64,000 nt of DNA from Lujinxingia litoralis (GTDB lineage Bacteria; Myxococcota_A; Bradymonadia; Bradymonadales; Bradymonadaceae): positions 127,233 through 191,232 of the forward strand of contig NZ_QHKO01000007.1 in the NCBI RefSeq assembly GCF_003260125.1, given 5' to 3'. Below the pieces are notes generated by a model. It was not told where the DNA came from and ran no database searches. It saw nothing but the letters and a program-made list of their open reading frames with translations. The position numbers were made by a program, and so were the translations under genes. Positions 27,697 through 35,396 of the stretch are shown here, one piece after another; the stretch's first letter is position 1, and every line of letters starts with the position of its first letter.

Positions 27697-27987
27697 ACTC
27701 CGGGTTCCGGGACTCCCGGTCGGTGGGACTCCCGGTCAGGATGGCTCCGGGTTCCGGGACTCCCGGTCGTAGTGACTCCGGGTTCCGGGACTCCGGGTTC
27801 CGGGACTCCCGGTCGTAGTAACTCCGGGTTCCGGGACTCCGGGTTCCGGGACTCCCGGTCGTAGTGACTCCGGGTTCCGGGTTCCGGGACTCCGGGACTC
27901 CGGGTTCCGGGACTCCCGGTCGTAGTAACTCCGGGTTCCGGGACTCCCGGTCAGGTGACTCCCGGTCGGGTGACTCCCGGTCCGGGG
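27697..27987. repeat. Complex GACTCCCGGTC/GACTCCGGGTTC array after the pil operon
   Basis: About 290 bases of interleaved units: GACTCCGGGTTCCGG and GGGACTCCCGGTC, with linkers CGTAGTGACTCC or CGTAGTAACTCC repeated four times. The canonical ACTCCCGGTC occurs nine times. CCGGGACTCCCGG forms short palindromes throughout. It fills nearly all the space between the operon terminator and the next convergent gene. This is the most degenerate array in the window and the only one with GTAG tetranucleotides beside the cores. Confidence 0.9.
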
Positions 27988-28085
27988 AAAATATCGTGGT
28001 GCGTGAGCGCAACTGCGCTCCTCGGCCCGGCCCGCGCCAAATGCATGAGGGGGAGTTTATACAAACAACGCTGTTGATGTTGGTG

Positions 28086-29816
28086 TTAGCTGGCGCGAGT
28101 CAGGCGTCTTCGGAGAGCGACCAGCATGAACCCCAGGGCACCGAAGAGCGCCGGGATGCCCGGATAGCCCGGCATTGCCTGGCAACCACCGCTTACGCCG
28201 GTGGAGGCGCTGAGCAGACTCATCTCACCTTCCTGGGTAGGCCCCGGTGGTCGGGGGGATGGCGTATCGGAGTCGGAGCCAGGAGAGGTTTCGGTGTCGG
28301 AAGGGATCCCGACATCGCCTGGATCGCCGGAGTCGTTGGAGTCACCGGCATCCGAGGGTTCTTCCGGATTGGGAGAAGGGTCACGCTCCAGGCGAATGCT
28401 CCCCCAGTTGGTGACGCCGGACACCAGATCTTTGTCGCGTGATGCGCTTAAATACCCCGGCGCGGTGGCTTCGATGGTGACCATGGTTTCGGAGAGCAGT
28501 ACGGCTTCAAAGGTGTAGACGCCGTTGGCGCCGGAGGTGGTCTGCTGGCCATCACTCAGAGTGACGGTGGCGCCGGCGATGACGCTGTCGATGATGTTGT
28601 CGGGATCTTCGTACACGTAGCCCGTCAGGCGCACTGCCGGATCGCTGTTGGCAGCGCTCAGGGTGCGCAGTTCCGTGTTGGGCTGGTAGTGCACCAAAAG
28701 CCAGGTGTAGTCGCGGCCGTGTCCGGCCCAGGAGATCGCACCCCACTGGCAGATCCCCCGCACCAGGCAGCGGTCCGAGCCCGGGACATTGGGGTTGTCC
28801 TCGTGGGCGGCGCAGCTGCCGTGGCCGCACCAGGACCCGGCGCAGGCGTCGGTCGGCGGCTGATCGGGGACGAGGGCGCTCTGGTAGGCCGGGCGCGAGC
28901 CGTGGCGTCCGCAGCTGGCCGCGTATTCGTACTTGTCGATGGTGCTGGTTTCGCCGCGTTTCACCATGATTAGTTCGCTGACGGCCTCGGCTGCGTCCGT
29001 GGTGATCGTCAGGCGTTGGTCGTCGTAGCGCTGGTTGCAGGCGGTGTCGTCGATATGAAACCAGGTGTAGTTATGAGGGGGAAGTGCGCGATTGAGTTCG
29101 CGGCGGTTGCCCGGGCCGTAGCGCAATACGAACCAGAGCCCGTAGCTACGCGCGGCGATGGCAAAGGCCTTGTAGACCTCGCTGGCGCCGGGCAACGAGC
29201 GGAATACGCCGATCTCAGGAGGGAGCACGCCTTTGACGTACTCATCAAGGGTCATCTCGTTGATGGCCACGATCGGGTTTGACGCGTCGGTGCATCCCTG
29301 ACGTCCGGTGGGATCGCTGCGCCGACCCACCCGGATGATGGGAGGTTGGGAGGGGGGGATTTCATAAAAGGTGCTGGCCAGGCTGGGGTTGTTGCCCAGC
29401 AGGCGCCAGAGCTCCATCGGACCTGCCGGATCGTTGATGCGCCCGGAGAAGCTCGGAAGTCCCACGGGAAAGGTTGTCGCCGTGGCGCCACGGTCATGGA
29501 ACTCGGAGGTGTAGACGTGAGCGCGGGCCGGCCGTACCTGGGGGACGCGTTGATGGACCAGACGGCTGGCGTGGATTTCGCCAAAGACGGGGGCTGCGAT
29601 GGAGAGTTCGTAGACGCCCTCCGGGAGGTCGAAGGTCCAGCGACCGTGGGCATCGGTGGTGGTGCGCTCTCCCAGTCCGAGCACCTCGATGGTCGCGCCT
29701 GCAATGGGCGTGTCCGTCCAGCCGTCGGCCAAACGCCCGCTCAGCTCCCCGGCGCTGGCGGCGGGGAGGTAGACCATCATGACCAGGGCAACCAGGGCGA
29801 CGAAGAGCGCACGCAT
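28086..29816 (-). CDS. SpoIID/LytB-domain protein with MYXO-CTERM-like tail
   Basis: 576 residues with a signal peptide (MRALFVALVALVMMVYLPAASA). A carboxypeptidase-regulatory-like beta domain follows (about 24-95). The SpoIID/LytB domain (about 170-400) carries MTLDEYVKGVLPPEIG, KAFAIAARSYGLW and the late GICQWGAISWAGHGRDY motif. SpoIID proteins are lytic transglycosylases on denuded peptidoglycan in sporulating Firmicutes; here the substrate is unknown. A second regulatory-like domain (about 420-480) and an Asp/Ser/Pro linker precede a Cys, hydrophobic helix and Arg-rich end, the MYXO-CTERM pattern, so it is probably anchored at the cell surface. Several Cys pairs are present. AGGGAG lies before the ATG. 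Confidence 0.8.
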   Translation of the reverse strand: MRALFVALVALVMMVYLPAASAGELSGRLADGWTDTPIAGATIEVLGLGERTTTDAHGRWTFDLPEGVYELSIAAPVFGEIHASRLVHQRVPQVRPARAHVYTSEFHDRGATATTFPVGLPSFSGRINDPAGPMELWRLLGNNPSLASTFYEIPPSQPPIIRVGRRSDPTGRQGCTDASNPIVAINEMTLDEYVKGVLPPEIGVFRSLPGASEVYKAFAIAARSYGLWFVLRYGPGNRRELNRALPPHNYTWFHIDDTACNQRYDDQRLTITTDAAEAVSELIMVKRGETSTIDKYEYAASCGRHGSRPAYQSALVPDQPPTDACAGSWCGHGSCAAHEDNPNVPGSDRCLVRGICQWGAISWAGHGRDYTWLLVHYQPNTELRTLSAANSDPAVRLTGYVYEDPDNIIDSVIAGATVTLSDGQQTTSGANGVYTFEAVLLSETMVTIEATAPGYLSASRDKDLVSGVTNWGSIRLERDPSPNPEEPSDAGDSNDSGDPGDVGIPSDTETSPGSDSDTPSPRPPGPTQEGEMSLLSASTGVSGGCQAMPGYPGIPALFGALGFMLVALRRRLTRAS

Positions 29817-29929
29817 GGGCTATCTCCCTTCCGCGTAGAGGGACGAGGGTGTCGGTGAAACGTCGTAGAGTCACCTACACCCTAGCATATCGGAAATAAG
29901 ATTCGCCAATCTCCGGGCGCCAGGGAGGC

Positions 29930-31672
29930 TCAGGTGGCTGCTACGAGCACCAGCCCGGTGTAGGGAGCGATGCCGATGAAGTCGGTAACCGGAGCGAGTT
30001 CGCTCTCCAGCAGGGCCAGCATATCTCGCAACCAGCGCGTGGCCAGACCGCTGGTGGCCGGGGGGAGTTCCACCAAAATCGGCCCGATCACTGGTTCGAA
30101 ATATCCGATGGGATCATCGCCCCAGGGGCGTTCTCGCAGACGCTGCGGGAGGAGGCGAAGTTCGTCTTCGTGGAGTCCTCGGACCCAGGTTTCGCCCGTG
30201 AGCAGGTGGGTTGCCAGGGCGGTGGCAAAGAACGCGTCGAAGCTTACTTCGTCGGGCTCGTTGGCGATCTTGTCGTTGTAGAGCAGGGCGGCCAGGTCTT
30301 CGACCCGGTGACGGGTGACCCCGAAGAGCCAGAGCTGCTTAAACGCCAGCATGCCGATACGCAGGGCGGCCTGATCGATCTGGGGCTGCGTGTGGAAGAT
30401 ATCGAAGGTGTCGCGATCGGCGGCGTAGGTCGGGCGCACTGCGTTCAGGCCTTCGAAGAGCGCCTCCTCATCGGGGTTGAGGAGCGAATAGGGGAGCTCC
30501 TCGACCAGGGTGAGCGTGGGGCGTTGCGCCAGCTGTGCGGCCTTGAGTTGGAGGTTGCGGGTCAGGGAGTAGCCAACCTGAAAGAGCTGACGCAGGGGCA
30601 CGCTGTGAAGCGCGCGCCCCGCGCGATCCGTGTCACTGCGCGAGACAAACTCCAGTCCCAGACTCAGATAGCCACCGGTGCGGCGAACGACTTCGCGGCC
30701 GGTTTCGATTTCGCCGGGTTCGATGCCGTCGGCGATCATGGTCCGGTTGTTGAGCGCGGTAAGTTCGGCGGCGATCCGCTCCATGAGGGCTTCGTCGTCG
30801 AGTTGATCGACGATCTTGAAGAAGAAAAGACGCTCATCGAGGTTGTCGACCAGCACCTGCGGTACTTCCAGGCTCTCCGGGGGAGTGAGATGGACCTTGG
30901 CCTGAAGCTCCCCCTTGTCCCAGCGCTCGCGAAAACGAACCGGGTTGAGGTAGGCATACACGTCCAGCGCCTCGGTGCGGGCCACGTAGCCAAACTCCTC
31001 CAGGCGGCTGGTGCGCCACTGCAGGGCCATCTCCTCCATCTGCGAGGTCAACTCCCAGCGCACGGCTTCAAAGAGGGTCCAGGCCATGGCCGGATCCACC
31101 TCGTAGAGGCGCTTGACAGTGGCGCGCATCAGCGCGGCGATGTCTTCGTCATCGGTATAGACCAGCGCGTAGGCGTTATCCGGGCTCAATTCCACATTGT
31201 CCGGGAGATGATCGGGGATGCCTTCATCGGGGTCGAGCACCTCGACGGCCAGGATGTGCTCTTTGAAAAAGAGGCTGATAACCTCCGGATCGAGCTCGCG
31301 GATGACTTTTTTAAGGTGATGATCGTCGGACTCGGCGACCAGCACGGCCATCCAGGTGGCCATTCTCTTGCCGACTAAGTGGTCGCCCTCCCAGCAATCC
31401 AGGTCGATGATAACCTGAAGTTGTTCGGGGCTGGCGTAGGGGACCAGGTCGACGCCCTGATCAAAGCCCGCTTCTTTGATCAGCCGGAAGAGGCTGTGCG
31501 GGTTGAGCGAGGGGATGAAGCCTTCGGCATCGGGGCGGTCCAGGATGGCCTGAATCTGCTCCACGGGATTTCCCGGGCCCAGAGAAGAGTCCTGTCGTGC
31601 GATGAGGGCTCGGGCAATCGCGGGCGCGGAGGAGGGCGTTTTCAGCTGCACGATCTTATCGTCACTGCTCAT
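29930..31672 (-). CDS. DUF6178-family protein
   Basis: 580 residues, soluble and rich in acidic and hydrophobic helices, with no signal or membrane segment. The opening DKIVQLKTPSSAPAIARALIARQDS, the LDCWEGDHLVGKRMATWMAVL stretch and the LFEAVRWELTSQMEEMALQWR stretch fit the DUF6178 family found in deltaproteobacteria-like genomes, as I remember it. No function is known to me. AGGT lies 7 bases before the ATG. A repeat array begins 70 bases upstream of its start, between it and lysK. Confidence 0.7.
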   Translation of the reverse strand: MSSDDKIVQLKTPSSAPAIARALIARQDSSLGPGNPVEQIQAILDRPDAEGFIPSLNPHSLFRLIKEAGFDQGVDLVPYASPEQLQVIIDLDCWEGDHLVGKRMATWMAVLVAESDDHHLKKVIRELDPEVISLFFKEHILAVEVLDPDEGIPDHLPDNVELSPDNAYALVYTDDEDIAALMRATVKRLYEVDPAMAWTLFEAVRWELTSQMEEMALQWRTSRLEEFGYVARTEALDVYAYLNPVRFRERWDKGELQAKVHLTPPESLEVPQVLVDNLDERLFFFKIVDQLDDEALMERIAAELTALNNRTMIADGIEPGEIETGREVVRRTGGYLSLGLEFVSRSDTDRAGRALHSVPLRQLFQVGYSLTRNLQLKAAQLAQRPTLTLVEELPYSLLNPDEEALFEGLNAVRPTYAADRDTFDIFHTQPQIDQAALRIGMLAFKQLWLFGVTRHRVEDLAALLYNDKIANEPDEVSFDAFFATALATHLLTGETWVRGLHEDELRLLPQRLRERPWGDDPIGYFEPVIGPILVELPPATSGLATRWLRDMLALLESELAPVTDFIGIAPYTGLVLVAAT

Positions 31673-31748
31673 GGTTCGACCTGTAGGATGGGGCGCAAAG
31701 GGTGCGGCTGGATGGCTTTCGGTCCGAAGGTTTTTGGGACCAAAAGAC

Positions 31749-31998
31749 TCCCGGCCCGTGCAACCGGGAGTCAGGTCAACATGACCGGGAGTCAGGAAAC
31801 TCCCGTTCTAAAAAGACTCCCGGTCAAGGTGTCCGGGAGTCAGGAAACTCCCGGTAAAAAGACTCCCGGTCAAGGTGTCCGGGAGTCAGGAAACTCCCGG
31901 TAAAAAGACTCCCGGTCAAGGTGTCCGGGAGTCAGGAAACTCCCGGTAAAAAGACTCCCGGTCAAGGTGTCCGGGAGTCAGGGGCCATGTGACCGGTA
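31749..31998. repeat. 46-bp tandem array of repeat-family hairpins
   Basis: Four exact units start at 31815, 31861, 31907 and 31953. Each contains GACTCCCGG and its inverse CCGGGAGTC separated by TCAAGGTGT, so each forms a 9-bp hairpin, followed by AGGAAACTCCCGGT. Two diverged half-units precede them from 31749. The array lies between the 5' end of the DUF6178 gene and the 3' end of lysK, both on the minus strand. Confidence 0.95.
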
Positions 31999-32051
31999 TT
32001 ACGAATGTCGGGTTGCCCGGGATTCTGCGTATCATCGGGGGCAGCATGACT

Positions 32052-33677
32052 TCATGGCGCCTGTTGGGCTTTCTTCTGAGCGATACGCTCGTCGATAAGA
32101 GCCACCGTCTCTTTTACGCCGTAGAGATGGATGAAGGTGCCCAGGCGAGGCCCACGATCCTGTCCGATAAGCATGCGATACATGGCGCGAAACCACTTAC
32201 CCAGCGCCACGCCGTGATCTTTACCGGCGGAGTAGGTCGCTGATTGGAGCTCCTCGGGATCGCTGCCCTGATAGTTGACCAGGAACTCGCGAAGCTGTTC
32301 CAGGCTGGGCATCATCTCGTCGCCCGGGAGCTCGTACTCTTTGGTCGGAACGATGAAGTCCCGGTAGTAGCGCCCGGCGCGCTCGATCATGTCGTCAATG
32401 ATCGCTTCGTCGTCTTTGGAATGGGCGTCGTAGCGGCGCAGGTAGTCCCAGATGATGTCTTTGTCGTCGGTGTTCAGGACGCTGACCAGGTTAAGAATCA
32501 TGGAGTAGGTCAGGTCGCTTTCAAAGCCCACCGCCTCGCCGGCATCGAGTTTATCGTATTCGATGAAGGTGATGGGGTTGTTGAGCCGGTCGTTCTCATC
32601 GTCGGTCAGGCCGAAGTTGTGACGGGCCTGCAGATGGTCGTCGGTGGAGCGGGGGATGACGTCAAAATGGAGTTTTTTGGCTTTGACCGGGTTCTGGAAG
32701 ATGAACCAGCTCAAGCTCTCCAGCGTGCCGTATTGCAGCCACTCGTCGATAGTCAGACCGCTGCCCACGCTCTTGGAGATCTTGGCGCCATTTTCATCCA
32801 GAAAGAGCTCATAGAACATGCCGGCGGGGGGCTCGCCGCCGAGCACCCGCACGATCTTCGAGGAGAGGGTTGCCGACTCGATCAGATCTTTGCCGTACAT
32901 TTCGTAGTCAACGCCAAGCACGTACCAGCGCATCGCCCAGTCGACTTTCCAACCTACTTTGACGTTGCCATCGGTCACCGGGACGGTGTCGTGGTTGCCG
33001 CAGGACTCAATGCCGCGGAAGGATTTGTCGCAGGCATAGGAGACGGTGCCGGCCTCCGGGTTCACCGCGGTGATGCGGGTGGTGTAGACCTTTCCGCACT
33101 GGCGACAGATGGGAAAGAAGGGGCTCCAGTCCTCGCGCTTGTCCTTGCTAAGCGTCGGCGTGATGACCTGGCGAACTTCGTCGTAGCACTCCAGGATGCG
33201 AGTCAGGCCGGGGTTGAAGACGCCGCTGCGGTACTGCTGGCTCGATGAGACGAAGTCGTACTCAAAACCGAAGCTGTCGAGAAACCCGCGCAGCCGGGCG
33301 TTCATGTAGCCCGAGAAGCTGTCTTCCTCACCGTAGGGATCGGGGATATCGCATAGCGGCTTGCCCAGGTGCGAGGCGACCAACTCCTGGTTGGGCACGT
33401 TCTGCGGCACTTTGCGCAGCCCGTCGAGGTCGTCGCTGAAGGCGACCAGGCGAGTGGGGCGTCCGGTCAGGTGCTCGTAGGCCTTGCGCACCCAGGTGGT
33501 GCGAGCGACCTCGGCGAAGGTGCCGATATGCGGCAGACCGCTGGGACCGAAGCCGGTTTCAAAGAGCGTGGGTTTATCGCCGGAGTCGTCGCTGGCAGGT
33601 TTTTTTTCATCGCGCTCCACAATTTTCTGGGCTTCGCGGTAGGGCCAGGCTTTGAGCTCTTCGGGCAACTCACTCAT
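32052..33677 (-). CDS. lysK: Class I lysyl-tRNA synthetase
   Basis: 541 residues. It charges tRNA-Lys with lysine using the Rossmann-type (class I) catalytic fold that most bacteria lack, being typical of archaea, spirochaetes, alphaproteobacteria and some other lineages. The HIGH motif appears as SGLPHIGTF (about 46-54) and KMSKS as KISKS (about 299-303). The zinc-binding Cys pattern CRQCGKVY and CDKSFRG is present. ETGFGPSGLPHIGTFAEVAR is a hallmark of class I LysRS. No ordinary class II LysRS is visible; the neighbouring EpmA-like gene encodes a class II-type paralogue. Both are on the minus strand, with the EpmA-like gene upstream. Confidence 0.93.
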   Translation of the reverse strand: MSELPEELKAWPYREAQKIVERDEKKPASDDSGDKPTLFETGFGPSGLPHIGTFAEVARTTWVRKAYEHLTGRPTRLVAFSDDLDGLRKVPQNVPNQELVASHLGKPLCDIPDPYGEEDSFSGYMNARLRGFLDSFGFEYDFVSSSQQYRSGVFNPGLTRILECYDEVRQVITPTLSKDKREDWSPFFPICRQCGKVYTTRITAVNPEAGTVSYACDKSFRGIESCGNHDTVPVTDGNVKVGWKVDWAMRWYVLGVDYEMYGKDLIESATLSSKIVRVLGGEPPAGMFYELFLDENGAKISKSVGSGLTIDEWLQYGTLESLSWFIFQNPVKAKKLHFDVIPRSTDDHLQARHNFGLTDDENDRLNNPITFIEYDKLDAGEAVGFESDLTYSMILNLVSVLNTDDKDIIWDYLRRYDAHSKDDEAIIDDMIERAGRYYRDFIVPTKEYELPGDEMMPSLEQLREFLVNYQGSDPEELQSATYSAGKDHGVALGKWFRAMYRMLIGQDRGPRLGTFIHLYGVKETVALIDERIAQKKAQQAP

Positions 33678-33814
33678 CGTGTGCTCTCGGTGGTACGGGT
33701 TAGGCCAGGTTGTTCTGGGGGAAATACAAGGAAGGCGCCCGCGCCAAAGGCTGCGGGCGGCGGCACTTTAGTGGTGCCGATACGACAATGCAACTGCCTG
33801 CAGGGAGCGCAAAC

Positions 33815-35182
33815 TTAAGGCCAGTCCACGAGTTCGCCAGCGCTATTTCGCCACAGGGAGAAGGGCGCGACGTCGCGAATGGAGCGGGTGCCGAGCTTAA
33901 GCATCAGCAGGCGATCTACGCCCAGGGCTACGCCGGAAGAGGGTGGCATTCCGTATTCGAGGGCTTCCAGGAAGGCGTCCGGCATGGGCAGTGCCGGCAG
34001 GCCGCGGGCACGGCGAGCGGCCTGATCTTCGGCGAAGCGCCGACGTTGTTCGACCGGGTCGGTGAGTTCTCCGAAACCGTTGGCAAGTTCGACGCCGTCG
34101 ACATAGAGCTCAAAGCGCTGGGCAGTGCGGGGGTCCGTTTCGGAGCGCCTGGCAAGTACGGCCAGCGGGGCGGGCCAGTCGGTGACGAAGACGGCGCCCA
34201 GGGTCTCCAGGAGAGGGTCGATATGTTCGACGACCAGGGCGAAGAAGAGCTCGTCCCATTGCCGGACGGCGGTCAGGTGGGGCGGCAGAAGATTAAGGCG
34301 GTGAACCACCGTGCGAAGCGACTCAAAATCCAGGTGCTCCAGGATGTCGAAGCCGCAGGCCTGGTCAACGAGTTCCTGCATGGTGATGCGGTGAATGGGC
34401 GAGGTGATGGGGCGCGCGCTGTGCTCGTCGAGGGTCTGTCGGACCAGGGCTTCGACGTCGGCGATGATGGCATCCAGGGGCTCCCAGGCGCGGTACCACT
34501 CCAGGAGGCTGAATTCGGGGTTATGGCGAGGGGTGACTTCGCCATCGCGCCAGACGTGGGTGAGCTGGTAGATGCGCTCGGCGCCCTCGCAGAGGAGGCG
34601 CTTCATGCTGAGTTCGGGCGAAGTATGTAAGAAGCCCGGGGAACTCCGGTGGGGGCCCTCCAGGTGGAGAGGGGCGGCGAGCGGGGAGAGGTGCACGTCG
34701 GTTCCCGGGGCGCGAACCCAGGCGGGGGTTTCGACCTCCAGGAAGTCGTGCGTGAAGAAGAAGTGGCGGGCGCGTTGGTTGAAGGTCGCGCGGGCGTTGA
34801 GGGCGCGACCAAGCGAGGTTGTGCGTTGGCGCGAGAGTCGGGTTGACGCGATGGTGGGGCGGGTGATGACCTTCCAGGATGTGACGCGAATTTGGTTGCC
34901 CTCGCGCAAGCCACAGAGCTCGACCAGGGCGTGATTGTCGTCGTCGGTCGGGGGACTCCCGGTCAGGTGACTCCCGGTCAGGCGACTCCCGGTCAGGTGA
35001 CTCCCGGTCAGGTGACTCCCGGTCAGGTGACTCCCGGTCAGGTGACTCCCGGTCGCGAAATCGACTTCGTACTCGCAGTGCAGGTTACGCAGGCGCCACG
35101 TATCTTTTTGTTGCACGAGTCTTCCACGGGTCCGTACAGTGGAGTCACTCGAAAGTCGGTCAAGGCGTTGAGATTCAGTCAT
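33815..35182 (-). CDS. EpmA-like (PoxA/GenX) lysyl-transferase with OB-fold carrying a repeat insertion
   Basis: 455 residues of class II LysRS catalytic fold. In bacteria EpmA attaches (R)-beta-lysine to elongation factor P. Motif 2 (RIYQLTHVWRDGEVTPRHNPEF) and motif 3 (PPSSGVALGVDRLLML) are intact, and HTSPELSMKRLL is typical of EpmA. Unlike E. coli EpmA (about 325 residues, no anticodon domain), an N-terminal OB-like segment (about 15-105) precedes the catalytic core, so it could instead be a divergent LysRS. The OB segment is interrupted at residues 44-77 by seven TGSHL-type pentapeptides encoded by a 15-bp repeat array. No strong ribosome site is visible before the ATG, the only one upstream of the core. 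Confidence 0.8.
   Translation of the reverse strand: MTESQRLDRLSSDSTVRTRGRLVQQKDTWRLRNLHCEYEVDFATGSHLTGSHLTGSHLTGSHLTGSRLTGSHLTGSPPTDDDNHALVELCGLREGNQIRVTSWKVITRPTIASTRLSRQRTTSLGRALNARATFNQRARHFFFTHDFLEVETPAWVRAPGTDVHLSPLAAPLHLEGPHRSSPGFLHTSPELSMKRLLCEGAERIYQLTHVWRDGEVTPRHNPEFSLLEWYRAWEPLDAIIADVEALVRQTLDEHSARPITSPIHRITMQELVDQACGFDILEHLDFESLRTVVHRLNLLPPHLTAVRQWDELFFALVVEHIDPLLETLGAVFVTDWPAPLAVLARRSETDPRTAQRFELYVDGVELANGFGELTDPVEQRRRFAEDQAARRARGLPALPMPDAFLEALEYGMPPSSGVALGVDRLLMLKLGTRSIRDVAPFSLWRNSAGELVDWP
34954..35058. repeat. Seven 15-bp repeat-family units in frame inside the EpmA-like gene
   Basis: Cores GACTCCCGGTC begin at 34954 and every 15 bases to 35044, joined by AGGT or AGGC. On the gene's strand they read TGSHL (one TGSRL), giving seven pentapeptides and no frame disruption. 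The array lies between two strand-like stretches of the OB-fold. Confidence 0.95.
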
Positions 35183-35396
35183 GATGGGGTACGCTGTGGG
35201 CCACGGTTTACAAGCGGCTGAGCATCTCGGGGATGCCTTGCACGCCTGCGTCAGGCGGGCTAGATTGGCGCGTCAAGAGCTGTTTGTCGAACGGTTAAAA
35301 TCAACAAGCCGTGGTCGCTGTTGGCCACGCACGCTGCGGTAGTGACCTTGCCGAGAGCGTCGAGTGCTAACACGCCTTACGAACCTGGAGTGATCG

